Shown piece after piece: positions 40,627-51,050 of a DNA stretch of 64,000 nt. A program made the position numbers and the translations under genes. The notes under the pieces were generated by a model. The model was not told the DNA's origin and made no database searches. It saw nothing but the letters and a program-made list of their open reading frames with translations. Source of the DNA: Erwinia_E haradaeae_A (GTDB taxonomy: Bacteria > Pseudomonadota > Gammaproteobacteria > Enterobacterales > Enterobacteriaceae); NCBI RefSeq assembly GCF_900698965.1, contig NZ_LR217725.1, positions 682,001-746,000 on the forward strand, given 5' to 3'. The first letter of the stretch is position 1. Each line of letters opens with the position of its first letter.

Positions 40627-40825
40627 AAAGTGAACATAAAAGAATGATACGCTAGTATTTATTAGGATCTTGTTCTATAAAATCATACGTATTACCTGCC
40701 TAATAAGTATGAGGAAATATTTGCTAGAATATACTATACTAGTATCTAGTATATCGCACTAATCTATACTATATAATTGATATTAATAGCTAAAATAACT
40801 GATTGAATTTTCATTAAAGTCATAG

Positions 40826-40911
40826 TGGTGCCCGGAGCGGGACTTGAACCCGCATAGCTATGCGCCGAGGGATTTTAAGTCCCTTGTGTATACCAATTTC
40901 ACCATCCGGGC
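40826..40911 (-). tRNA. leuZ: tRNA-Leu (anticodon UAA)
   Basis: 86-nt class II tRNA with a long variable arm and encoded CCA. Acceptor GCCCGGA; the anticodon loop TTAAAAT reads UUA/UUG and keeps A37 for MiaA. Close to E. coli leuZ and in the same position, downstream of cysT. Confidence 0.96.
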
Positions 40912-40922
40912 TAAGTGTAAGA

Positions 40923-40996
40923 TGGAGGCGCATCTCGGAGTCGAACCGAGGTGGACGGATTTGCAGTCCGTAGCATGACCACTCTGCCAACGCGCC
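40923..40996 (-). tRNA. cysT: tRNA-Cys (anticodon GCA)
   Basis: 74-nt cloverleaf with encoded CCA after a U discriminator, as in other tRNA-Cys. Anticodon arm ACGGA-CTGCAAA-TCCGT; a MiaA substrate. It sits 11 bp before leuZ and downstream of pgsA, as in E. coli; glyW, which lies between pgsA and cysT there, is missing. Confidence 0.96.
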
Positions 40997-41300
40997 TTAT
41001 GATCGATTGTTACAATATAACCCTTTAATGATTATGTTGTTATTATTGATCATAATAACAGTTTTTTTATTTTTATTTTTAGTTTTAGGTAAAGCTTCCA
41101 TGCACTCAATAGCTATGCATTTCAATATTCGCGATTAGTAATTGGAAGCTAGATATTTTTTCTAATGAACTATATAAAATAGTAATAATGATAATATATA
41201 GACATATAAGACTAATACATAACATTGTACTAGTATGTGAACACGAGTCAATTAAATTTTTCTTAATTATTGTACTACTATTCTTCTAGGGCAGCTATGT
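40997..41300. other. Spacer between pgsA and cysT, glyW position
   Basis: About 300 bp where E. coli has glyW. No tRNA-Gly remnant is seen. It contains a hairpin with a T-run pointing on the plus strand (41039-41068). Confidence 0.55.
41039..41068 (+). terminator. Orphan intrinsic-terminator-like hairpin
   Basis: GTTATTAT (41039-41046) pairs with ATAATAAC (41052-41059), followed by a run of seven T on the plus strand. No plus-strand gene lies just upstream; the flanking genes are on the minus strand, so it may be a relic or block antisense transcription into pgsA. Confidence 0.35.
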
Positions 41301-41852
41301 TCATTTCTTTTTCAGCCAATAATGTCGTGATACATAGAAATATTGCAACATAGACCAAAATGTTAAAGCCGCTGCAATATATAATGTTGTAATACCTACT
41401 ATTTTTACGATATTATTTGGATGCCAAAGTAATGCGAATAACGCAAGCATCTGTATAGTGGTTTTAGCCTTGCCAGTCCATGACACTGCTACACTATTAC
41501 GCTTTCCTATTACCGACATCCATTCACGCAAAGCAGAAATAATAATTTCACGAGCAATCATAATTGATACCGGCAATGTAATCCACCAAGAATGAAAGCA
41601 TTCTACGATTAATATAAATGCTGTAACAACCATGATTTTATCTGCTACTGGATCCAGAAAGGCACCTAATTGTGTTGTCTGTTGCCATCGTCGCGCAAGA
41701 AAACCATCAAACCAGTCAGTGACTGCTGCACAGACAAAGATTAACGCACACATCAAAGAGCTGCATTGAGATGGTAAGTAAAAAACTAACACAAAAAATG
41801 GTATTAATACTATACGCAACAGAGTGATTAAGGTTGGAATATTTAGTGGCAT
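41301..41852 (-). CDS. pgsA: CDP-diacylglycerol--glycerol-3-phosphate 3-phosphatidyltransferase
   Basis: Inner-membrane enzyme that makes phosphatidylglycerophosphate, the precursor of phosphatidylglycerol and cardiolipin. From the ATG at 41852 the protein has 183 residues (E. coli 182) and begins MPLNIPTL, aligned with E. coli MQFNIPTL; a TTG eight codons upstream is unlikely. The CDP-alcohol transferase signature DWFDGFLARR...G...D...D runs from about residue 46. Four to five membrane segments. It precedes cysT-leuZ as in E. coli; uvrC, usually upstream of pgsA, is not readable in the 3.3-kb gap beyond. Confidence 0.96.
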   Translation of the reverse strand: MPLNIPTLITLLRIVLIPFFVLVFYLPSQCSSLMCALIFVCAAVTDWFDGFLARRWQQTTQLGAFLDPVADKIMVVTAFILIVECFHSWWITLPVSIMIAREIIISALREWMSVIGKRNSVAVSWTGKAKTTIQMLALFALLWHPNNIVKIVGITTLYIAAALTFWSMLQYFYVSRHYWLKKK

Positions 41853-44489
41853 AATTATGCTAATTGGCTCTGTCAAGTCAATTATCTAGAGGTATTATCT
41901 TGAAAAAATATCAATCGTATTATAAGGAAAATACGATTTTTGATGCCTGCATTACTAGGAAGTGCTTTTAAGCATGTTCATCATAGTTGAGCCTAAATCG
42001 ATTTATATTACATATATACATCACTGCTCTCTTTGAAAAAGATTTATAAAATCAATTCTTGCTTTTATCTTATTTTGGGATTCCCGATAGACCTAATGTA
42101 TCGTCATGACATACTAGTTACTGATGTTGTACTAGTTCTGCTAGCTGTACTAATATACATAACATCTTACAATATACGATCTTAACTTGTGTTTTTAATT
42201 TATTCCGTTGATTGTAATACTCCATAATTGTACAATTATTCGATGCTTTATAAGCATACTAAACTATATGCGCACTAGGCAGTAGATAGACTTTTGGGTA
42301 GTATTATTTTCTTTGCTTGTATCTGTATTCATAATTTCTCTCATCATGAGCAATAATTCCGAAATCGAGCAGTCTTATTGTGAACGGATTAGTTTTTAAA
42401 AAATCTATTTTTTAGTTTCTACTAAAAAATTACAACCTATCTCAAAATGACTTTTATTATGACCTGTGCGAACAGAATCTAATGATAGAATATTTTATAT
42501 GTTCTTTGTTCACTCTTTGTGGGTTGGATGAGTTGTTTTTTTAATGATTCGTAAATCGTACTATCGATAAGATTGTGAAGTGATATTCATCACATAATGA
42601 TTTACATGTATTGCGTATTAAATGTAATATATACACAGCAACTATTTATGCACTATTATTATACATATAATACATCTATATTGCTCATACAGTAGATTAC
42701 TGCTAGTGCTATAACCTGTGATGATTTTATACACGATTAATGAAGATAAAGCAGAATTCTACAACGGTATATAAGAAGCTTATTCTGTGCATCAGATAAC
42801 TCTATGAGTTACATCTAATTCTGGCTAGTTGCTTTAAAGATTTCTTTGAGTCGTTGCATATCTATTGATAACCTACATTAAAAATCTATCACTACCTTGT
42901 ATCTAATAACGTCAGAATAATGATAATGATAAGAGGTAAAGTGCAATACATATCACCTTATGGATCATACTGCCCGATAGAATCCTGAATAGTGTTAGAG
43001 TAATGGATATTGATCAATATCATCAGAAGTAATGATAACCATCGAAAGCCTTTTATAAAACACCAAAAATATATCAAGTATCATATACTGAAACTTAAAT
43101 CGCACAAATTTCCACTACATCATTTTATATTAGAGATAAGATGAGCTCCTCTAAATATAAAAACCTGAATGAAATTACGTAGACAAAAAATTATTAAAAC
43201 ACAAAACTAAAACTTGCTTTGTTTTTCTTAACTAAAAAGGTCCATACTGAACAAATTTTACCATTTCAAAAGACTCAACATAAGAGATCTAAGACACTGC
43301 TTAGTAACTAGTAATAGTAAAAACTAAGATAAATAATTTTCTAAACATTAAACACAGAGATACTGTCCATTGTAATACATGTTCTAATATCTCTGTTGCA
43401 CCAGAGATATCTTTAAACTCAAAGTCGGGATTATACTTGATGGCCTTTTATGAAAGATTCAGATTACTAACCCAATTTATTTATTGTAGATAACTGAAAT
43501 AACTGTAGAGGTTAGCAATAATCATTAAAAATATATCAGTATATATTCTTACAGTATAACTGTAGATTATGATATCTATTTCTATAACTTGTTAGAATCG
43601 TCTTCTAACAATTAGATTTTTTAGTGATTATTAAATCCATGGGTACCAAAAAAGAAGCTAGCAACCTAGTTGTATTATGCATTCAGCCCCCTCAAATAAT
43701 ATCAAATAAAGACTTTGAAAATTCTGTATTTGATGCACATAACTCACTCTATTGCCAGAGTGTCACTAGCACAGTGGCATGTTATAGACACTAGCTTCTC
43801 TGATCATTATTGTTACAGGCAAGATTTAGCATCAAATAAATTACTGCTATTATTTTTACCTCTCTAAATTCTTCAATAGTCTTAATACAGAATCAACTAA
43901 TATATAACCTATCATTATTCTAATGTATGTGATTCGAAAGTTTCCAATATTCATTGGATATAATTATATGATATTGGTGATGGTGTTACTGTCAATGTCT
44001 GCGTTATAAGTATTATCCTTTCATGTAAAAACGCATTACTCTTACCATATCAACGATCTACTATATAGTAGTATAAATATATTACCATAGATAATATAGG
44101 TATCTCTATAAATATAGTTTATTAATAGTATGTCATTCAATATGAAAATAGATGTCCAACAACTTACTCTAGCGTATGGTATGGCAAAAATTCATTAACG
44201 TTATTAGAATAATAACGGACTACAACTCACGGTATAGTGAATTATACGAGATAAATTTTAGATTTATAAATACATGCCAGTCTGTAATCACATATATCTC
44301 GTATTGTGTCACTGTTATTTTTATCAAAAGTTAGCCAATCTTTAAAAAAGATAGCATCACGAAGCATTATTGATTAATATTTTATATAGTAAGATAACTC
44401 TATCGTTACCTTTTGATATAATTAATTATTATATATGCGCTAAAAAGAAAACTAATAACAGATTTTTATTTATTAAGAACATGTTTCTA

Positions 44490-44529
44490 TACTCTCTATC
44501 AATATATCGCAATATATTGATAGAGAGTA
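44490..44529. repeat. Perfect 18-bp inverted repeat, 4-base loop
   Basis: Arms 44490-44507 and 44512-44529 are exact reverse complements (TACTCTCTATCAATATAT and its complement) around CGCA. No gene lies within 500 bp. Confidence 0.9.
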
Positions 44530-45029
44530 ATTCTCTTACTCTTCTTGTTTGACATCAATATAGCTAAAACATATCGGGTATAGTATACAATCTGTCTTAC
44601 TTATTTTAAAAAATCCTCAAGAGAGTTTTAATAAAAATTAAATTTTAAGCTATTTAGCAAAAACTTAATGTAGTATATCTTTACAATATGTATCCTCATA
44701 TCAGGTCACTGTTAAGATGTAATGCCCGATGAACAACAGGGGCTTGAGCTTATAAATACTATTACTGAATAATCGTTAACCAAATTAGAGCATTGAATGC
44801 CCCTAAAATCTATCATAAGTAGCATCAGGTCTTAAACTGTACACTTAATATTGCTCTTACTTTTAGTAATATAAATCTCTAATAGAGAATCCTAAAACTG
44901 ATATAAATACCATTTAATCCAGCGAAGTAGAAGATTGCTCTTAATGCGATATCAGAACATATAAATTATATACGTACTATCAATCTTCTAAATCATATAT
45001 TTTCGAATCTTTATTAAGATGGTCTCGCT

Positions 45030-45051
45030 GAGTCTAGTCCGGTCTAGACTC
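45030..45051 (-). terminator. Palindrome downstream of sdhE
   Basis: GAGTCTAG pairs with CTAGACTC around TCCGGT, about 60 bp past the sdhE stop. No T-run follows, so the terminator call is weak. Confidence 0.3.
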
Positions 45052-45109
45052 TATTGTAGACCGCATAAATTAAAAAAACTTCATATGATCGCATCATGGT
45101 TGGATACAT

Positions 45110-45403
45110 TCATAATGTTTCAGCATCTCTTTGTTGATTGCTATCTTGTATAATACTGATAATTCTTTTAAAATTCGCATCTACCGGCTCTTCATGATTC
45201 ATTAACCAACTAAATAAGTCAGGATCATCTCTCTCTAACAAGTGCGAAAAAAGTTGCTTATCTCTCTTTTTTAGAGAATCAAAGTTATATTTAAAAAACG
45301 GTATTATTAAAAGATCAAGCTCTCGCATGCCTCGACGACATGCCCAGTAAATACGTGATTTGTTTATACTATCAATATTAATTTCTGTTTTATGCTTATT
45401 CAT
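45110..45403 (-). CDS. sdhE: Succinate dehydrogenase flavinylation factor SdhE
   Basis: Small helical protein (YgfY/CptB) that promotes covalent FAD attachment to SdhA and FrdA. The core SRIYWACRRGMRELDLLIIPFF with the RGMRE motif, then LLERDDPDLFSWLMNHEEPVDANFKRII, matches the E. coli 88-residue protein. Starting at ATG 45403 gives 97 residues (MNKHKTEINIDSINKSRIYW); an ATG at 45460 would give 116 residues with an extension that has no counterpart. Neither start has a clear ribosome binding site. Its retention implies a flavinylated dehydrogenase elsewhere in the genome, or a relic awaiting loss. Confidence 0.88.
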   Translation of the reverse strand: MNKHKTEINIDSINKSRIYWACRRGMRELDLLIIPFFKYNFDSLKKRDKQLFSHLLERDDPDLFSWLMNHEEPVDANFKRIISIIQDSNQQRDAETL

Positions 45404-45845
45404 TGTTGTTAATCTATTTATTATTACTAAAGTGTAATGCGTGTTCTTCTTTTGTGTCATATAACTTAAATGTATTATTAATTTACTCTGACTGTTTTTG
45501 TATGCAGCCTTTCAAACATATAAGTCTTGAGTGACCAAGAACAGTTAATAGTACTTGTTGATCTATTATGGTCTACAATTATAATCCTCACTATATTCAA
45601 AACCTCAAAACCTTTGCAGTATAAAGGTTATGCTTATACTATAAATACAGTAGAATATGTTCATATTGTATATCAAAATAGCATTTACAACATAAAATAA
45701 AAAGTGACCCTGTATGTTACAGTAACATTATTCCGCACCCGCTTATCTTGTTACTACATTTCGTCCCCGAACAAATAACTACGATGTGTAAGATATAAAA
45801 ACCTAATCCTAGAAACATACATCGCTACTCTCACGGAGATAATAT
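45404..45845. other. Spacer between divergent sdhE and folE
   Basis: About 440 bp (less if the longer sdhE start is used). Promoters for both genes are expected, but no pair of boxes stood out. Confidence 0.4.
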
Positions 45846-46517
45846 ATGGAAATGGATACATGGAGTCCAGAAGCCAAACGAGTTCACGAAGCGTTACTAA
45901 CCTGTGGTCTTGAGAATCCGCTTCAATCACCTCGACAAGCAATAAATAATAGCAAACGAAAGCAGATCATCGCTCAACATATAGCATCCGTCATGCAACT
46001 TTTAGATCTAAACCTAGAAGATGCTAGTCTTTCACAAACACCACAGCGTATTGCTAAAATGTATGTTGATGAGATCTTTTCTGGTTTAAATTATGCGAAT
46101 TTCCCTCAAATTACTTTAGTTAACAATATAGTAAAAGCTGATGAAATAGTAATCGTGCGCAACATTAACCTAACTAGCATCTGCGAGCATCATTTTGTTA
46201 TCATTGATGGTAGGGCTACAGTTGCATATATCCCACAAGATAAGGTCATTGGTTTATCAAAAATTAATCGTGTAGTGCAGTTTTTTTCACGTCGCCCTCA
46301 GGTGCAAGAAAGACTAATTCAACAAATTTTTATAGCATTGCAAATACTGCTTGATACTTGTAATGTAGCAGTCTCTATTGAGGCTACTCACTATTGCGTT
46401 AAGGGGCGTGGTATTCGTGATATCACTAGTGCTACTATAACCACCTCTCTAGGTGGACTTTTTAAGTCCAGTGATAATACTCGACAGGAGTTTTTAAAAT
46501 CAGTATATGATCATTGA
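45846..46517 (+). CDS. folE: GTP cyclohydrolase I
   Basis: First enzyme of tetrahydrofolate synthesis, converting GTP to dihydroneopterin triphosphate. 223 residues (E. coli 222). Zinc ligands Cys113, His116 (ICEHHF) and Cys184 (THYCVKGRG) are in place, with the catalytic His and the GLSKINRVVQFF and GRGIRDITSATITTS segments. The start ATG at 45846 has GGAG about seven bases upstream. It stands alone; no other folate gene is in the window. Confidence 0.97.
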   Translation: MEMDTWSPEAKRVHEALLTCGLENPLQSPRQAINNSKRKQIIAQHIASVMQLLDLNLEDASLSQTPQRIAKMYVDEIFSGLNYANFPQITLVNNIVKADEIVIVRNINLTSICEHHFVIIDGRATVAYIPQDKVIGLSKINRVVQFFSRRPQVQERLIQQIFIALQILLDTCNVAVSIEATHYCVKGRGIRDITSATITTSLGGLFKSSDNTRQEFLKSVYDH

Positions 46518-46724
46518 TCAATCTACTGTAATGATTAAAAGCATATATTAAGGATTGCTCAGTTTATATCGATTAACATCTGTATCGCACGCTATAGTAG
46601 CAAATAATTTAACAACAGTCCTAGGTTTATCTGAGTAGCGATACTCATATTAGTAGCGACACTAATGACGGATGCTATCAATCTTATAATTTTATTAGTT
46701 ATATTTTAGCCAAACAGGCAAAGA

Positions 46725-46751
46725 ATATCTATCATATTAGATGATAGATAT
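46725..46751. terminator. Hairpin downstream of folE
   Basis: An 11-bp perfect stem (46725-46735 and 46741-46751) with an ATTAG loop, about 210 bp after the folE stop. Terminator role is uncertain. Confidence 0.35.
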
Positions 46752-47032
46752 ATCACATCATATCAATTATTATTGCTACTCCTGTTGCGCGCTCAACAAT
46801 AATAAATACGAATGGTTATGCATAAAATAACCATTAATAATATTCATTCAACTTCTCTTACAAGAAGAACCTCATATATTACTAGTTAGTTTTATTACTG
46901 AACAGTACAATTGATTCTAAAATAATTCAAAAATTGCTTTATATGGATTCTTGCGTTACGCTCTGAAAATCTATAGTGGCAATTTAACTAATTTAACTAC
47001 TGTTTTTAACTACTGTTATAAAAGCAATACAC

Positions 47033-47073
47033 TCTCAATAGTATTAAATATGCTTTATTTAATACTATTGAGA
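47033..47073. repeat. Perfect 18-bp inverted repeat, 5-base loop
   Basis: Arms 47033-47050 and 47056-47073 (TCTCAATAGTATTAAATA and its complement). It is in the middle of the folE-dolP convergent spacer, more than 300 bp from either stop. Confidence 0.9.
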
Positions 47074-47398
47074 TGATACGCATCATTATGTAAAAAATAA
47101 TATTTGATTAACATATAAATATGTTGATGATTTGTAATTGAAAAATAAGTGATGACTTCAAAAAGAAAAATACTGATTTTTAGTGTATTTATTCAAGATA
47201 AACTATCACCTACGACTGTTATATACCTTATTATTAATCTGTATTCTACTTACAAAATATTAATTTTTTGACGATAGATGCTACGACGGGGTCTACCTTA
47301 TAGCTCACCGATAGATACCCCGATAGATATAAATAACATACTGCATATGCTTCATGAATAAAATCAGCATAGATATCTAAGTATATTTGTGTCTAGTA

Positions 47399-47971
47399 TT
47401 ACTCTATAACAGAAAAAGCAGTTGTAACATGGTTTACGCCGTGAACTCTACGCGCAATTTCCACTGCAGTGATGGCTTCTGTATGAGTTACTGTACCTAA
47501 AAGAAAAACTTCACTATTTTCAGTATGAACTTTAATATGTGAAGATTTGACCTGATTATTATAGAGCAACTGCGATAGAACTTTAGTAGTGATCCACATA
47601 TCCGATGACATAGTATGTGAGTCCACCTGATGAGTTAAGCGGATTTCGTTATATACTTCATGTATGCCATGAATGGATATAGCAATGTTTTGCGCACGTT
47701 GTGATAGGGTAATATCTGGTGCTTGACCTGTAAGTAGTACTCTACCCTGATAAACAGTAGCAATTATATGAGAAAACCTCTGAATTTGCTTGTCTTGATG
47801 TAAATCATGCATTACACGAAATTCTAAAGTCGCGTCATCAATCTGAGTACCAAAAGTCCTCGGATCAGTAATCGCTTTAGTTGCTACGGCAGCGCTGACA
47901 ATGATACCAGCCATACAGCCTGGTATCATTGCTATTATTACAATAAGCACACATCTAGATAATATCTGCAC
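47399..47971 (-). CDS. dolP: Outer-membrane lipoprotein DolP (YraP), two BON domains
   Basis: Division- and outer-membrane-associated lipoprotein that keeps the outer membrane intact and supports NlpD-driven septal cell-wall splitting in E. coli. 190 residues (E. coli 191). A lipoprotein signal ends at Cys19 (AMIPGC). Two BON domains follow (about 45-115 and 120-190), with VLLTGQAPDITLSQRA and WITTKVLSQLL blocks and the C-terminus GVNHVTTAFSVIE. The start codon is GTG at 47971, supported by a strong AAGGAGC six bases upstream. In E. coli it follows diaA; here the upstream 1.7 kb is empty. Confidence 0.95.
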   Translation of the reverse strand: MQILSRCVLIVIIAMIPGCMAGIIVSAAVATKAITDPRTFGTQIDDATLEFRVMHDLHQDKQIQRFSHIIATVYQGRVLLTGQAPDITLSQRAQNIAISIHGIHEVYNEIRLTHQVDSHTMSSDMWITTKVLSQLLYNNQVKSSHIKVHTENSEVFLLGTVTHTEAITAVEIARRVHGVNHVTTAFSVIE

Positions 47972-49694
47972 TTAAGCTCCTTGATATATTATATCTGGTA
48001 TCATAATGTGTTCTATCTATAAGATGAGACAGATAACCTCAGCACATGTAATCATATCTTTAACTCTTAATTGATCATTTTTTAGGTTTGCGCGACAACA
48101 TGCTGAAAATTTAAAAAATTACAGTATTACCTGAGTACAATGTTGAAGAATAATGATATTACATATCAATGCATTTTTAAAACTTCAGTCACATCATGAA
48201 ACATGACTATACGATAAAATATATTCTTTTAATCCTATTACATAGACTTCATACATAGAAACCGCTCCTGAAGTTTTGTGAGGAGGGATAGTATTAAAAC
48301 TAACTAGACTATCTATAGATAATTATAGATGTAATAAAATATCAGATATGATCTGATTACTGTTTTTATATTATTTGCTAATAACTTATTAACAGATAGA
48401 TGTTTTATTAAATGTTCAGCACAAATAATGAATATTACAAATACTGATTCACACCGGGACAATCCTATTATTATTTCAATCTAGTTTTCTATCTTCCAAG
48501 ATACTGATACAATACCGATTCATTATTCTACGTTTTGATATTAAGACGCCGGCCTTAGTAAAATATACCTATACTAAAAATAATCCTATACTCAATCAGT
48601 GTAATCTACATCTCTGCATCATTCAACAGTATCAGTATATTTATGATATCATCATATGTTTATATACAACATCACCAAACCATAGGATCTGTTGCATTAT
48701 ATCATAGGCATAATAGCCATGATAAGATTCATTCATTTAATTAATGTTATCTTAATGGAGCGCTGAATTATATTTATTCGCAATGTATTTTATACAAAAC
48801 CGTATGATCATATCATTAGCCAACATACATTATAGCTCACTAATGCAAATAGAAATTTATATAAGTTAAACATAAACAATACTATAATAATCCATCTGAA
48901 ACTTATATAAGCATGATAAGTGATCTTCGGTGAATCTACTATTAGTATAGCATATGACACATCATATGCTTAGTATTTACACAGTAAATAAATTATAAGT
49001 GCGCTATATGTTTTAGGTATGAAAAATTAACATCATGTTTCCTTTGAACAACAGCCCTCACAAGAGATCGAGAATATAATTCTAGAGTCATAGATATATT
49101 CTATATAGCAATAGAATTCTATTAAAGCTTAACTATTAATGCTCGCACTAAAAATTTTATAACCATAATACCAATTTTCTCTTATAAAAAGATCAGCTAT
49201 TCTATAAGAATTAGCTATATTGAGGTAATTCACTCAAACAGATAATCAATTGACAATATAGAAAATATTATTATTGAGATTAAACAAAAACATAGAAGAC
49301 TCTTAAATTTCTGAAAATCATAATATATGCAGCATTAGCCTTCGTAACAGTGATGGCGATGGTAGTCCATTTAGTCTGATATATTATGCTGTATTATATA
49401 TAGCATTGAGATAATATAATATAATATAAGTAGACTGCTGGAAACACCACCGGATAATCTATAAGCATGCATATAGTTATGTTAAAATAAACAAACTAAT
49501 ACATTTTATATTTTATATTTTATATTATATTTATAGCCTCCAATATCATACCGATAAAGAGTTGATATTTTACTAGGTTTAATCTATATAGACTGATTTA
49601 CTCTTAATACTCTTAACTAGTACCTACAGCTCCACTCAAGCTATGTAGATGACACAATACAAGACACATCTCGGGCATTCAATTGCATGGTCAT
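47972..49694. other. 1.7-kb gene desert between dolP and pssA
   Basis: AT-rich and without recognisable coding sequence. E. coli neighbours of dolP (yraN, diaA) are not readable. A run of tttta-type repeats occurs near 49503-49535. Nothing else was seen. Confidence 0.5.
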
Positions 49695-51050
49695 TTATAA
49701 AATAGCACGAAGCAGTTGATCTATATGTATACTCCGTAGGCGACGAATACATCTACGTACTGGTTTTGGGTAATCAGAGATGCTTTCTAAATCCTGAAAG
49801 TTTTGTATCAAAATAGTATGTTTTCGGATCACATTTAATTCATCGAAACGCTGTTGCGCCAGTTGTTGTAGTGGGTCATGCACCAAAATAGCATTTTCTA
49901 AATCTAGACGCCACGAGCGTGGGTTAAGATTGTTTCCTGTAAGCATCATCCATTCATTATCGACCCACAACCCCTTCAGGTGGTAACTGTTTTGACCGTG
50001 CATCCATACACGGACTATTAACTGTCCTGTATTAATATAATTTTGTAATCGGCTAAGAAAAGAGCGTAAATTAATTTCATATAAGTAAGGTAAGGAGCCA
50101 ATCATAGTAAAGGGCTGATCCTCTGGAATATAGAAATCATTTGCGGTTTTATCGCCAACAATGATCTCTACAGTCTTTCCTTGTTGTAATAAAAATAGGA
50201 TATTTTTGACCAAAATACGTGGCAAGTTAAAATAAGGAGTGCAAATCATTAAAGCATACTGCGTAGATAACATGAAGTGATAAATTGTCTTGTTAAGAAG
50301 ACTATGTTTTCCTAAGCCTAAAAGAGGAGTAATAGCAAGAGATTCATGCTCTTCATGGGCCTGAAATTGATAATTGCATCGACGCAAGGCCCGACGAAAC
50401 TTTCGAGTATAATATTTGATATCAGAGCGGGCGGAAGGATCTTGTTGATCTATTCTATTAACAGCTTTATCTTGCAATAGACTTTTTTTAATCCATTGAA
50501 GCATCGTATCCGCTAATTCCCGATTATTCAGGCATTGATAGCGATCGTAACGATAAGTATCTTTCTGATGCAAATAAGTGTTATTAAAGCTCGCACCAGT
50601 ATACAAAACAGTGTCATCAATAATCGATCCCTTCAGATGCAGTACACCCCATGCTTCTCTAGTATTGACAGGAACCCCATAAACAGGAACGGAATCATTT
50701 GGGTTCTTAGTAGCCATCAAGTAATACCAATCAGCATTAGTCATGCCTAACGCCGTACCAATGCGACGACGTTGCGCACGGTGCCAGTCCACTAATACAC
50801 AAATATCTAAATGGGGTTTCTGTTTTTTAGCTGCATAGAGTGCGGAAAAGACTGCTTGTCCGCCTTCATCATTCTCTAAATATAGCGCAATAATATAGAT
50901 CCTATACGTAGCAGAAGAAATTTTCTCTAATAAGAGATATCGAAAGTCCAGTGGTGAAAATAATGTGCTAAAACCAGCCACTGATTGTGGAATTTTAGGC
51001 AGTTGCATCAGGTATTGTTGGTGCCTATTACATTGAGATTTGAACGACAT
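49695..51050 (-). CDS. pssA: Phosphatidylserine synthase (CDP-diacylglycerol--serine O-phosphatidyltransferase)
   Basis: Makes phosphatidylserine, the substrate of Psd, at the membrane surface. The E. coli-type enzyme belongs to the phospholipase D family and is unrelated to the CDP-alcohol transferases. 451 residues from ATG 51050, exactly the E. coli length; an in-frame ATG 20 codons upstream (51110) would add a hydrophobic extension absent from the family. Two HxKx4D motifs are intact: HLKGSIIDD (His138, Lys140, Asp145) and HLKGLWVDN near residue 357, with TGNNLNPRSWRLDLENAIL following. It stands alone between gene deserts. Confidence 0.96.
   Translation of the reverse strand: MSFKSQCNRHQQYLMQLPKIPQSVAGFSTLFSPLDFRYLLLEKISSATYRIYIIALYLENDEGGQAVFSALYAAKKQKPHLDICVLVDWHRAQRRRIGTALGMTNADWYYLMATKNPNDSVPVYGVPVNTREAWGVLHLKGSIIDDTVLYTGASFNNTYLHQKDTYRYDRYQCLNNRELADTMLQWIKKSLLQDKAVNRIDQQDPSARSDIKYYTRKFRRALRRCNYQFQAHEEHESLAITPLLGLGKHSLLNKTIYHFMLSTQYALMICTPYFNLPRILVKNILFLLQQGKTVEIIVGDKTANDFYIPEDQPFTMIGSLPYLYEINLRSFLSRLQNYINTGQLIVRVWMHGQNSYHLKGLWVDNEWMMLTGNNLNPRSWRLDLENAILVHDPLQQLAQQRFDELNVIRKHTILIQNFQDLESISDYPKPVRRCIRRLRSIHIDQLLRAIL

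Larger units (their letters stand above)
39582..40825. other. 1.2-kb spacer between pheV and leuZ
   Basis: Contains the pheV promoter and a 23-bp tandem repeat (40581-40626). No gene remnant could be read. Confidence 0.5.
41853..45109. other. 3.3-kb gene desert upstream of pgsA
   Basis: E. coli has uvrC and uvrY upstream of pgsA; neither is legible. The region holds a perfect 18-bp hairpin (44490-44529) and a palindrome near the end of sdhE (45030-45051). A 60-codon frame at 44370-44552 overlaps the hairpin and has no motif. Confidence 0.55.
46518..47398. other. Spacer between convergent folE and dolP
   Basis: About 880 bp without a gene, with two perfect hairpins (46725-46751 and 47033-47073). 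A weaker CGGGGT/ACCCCG pairing near 47288-47326 lies just past the dolP stop. Confidence 0.55.

Noticed and set aside
44370..44552. 60-codon frame containing an 18-bp hairpin
   Set aside because: The hairpin explains the sequence better than coding; no homologue recognised.
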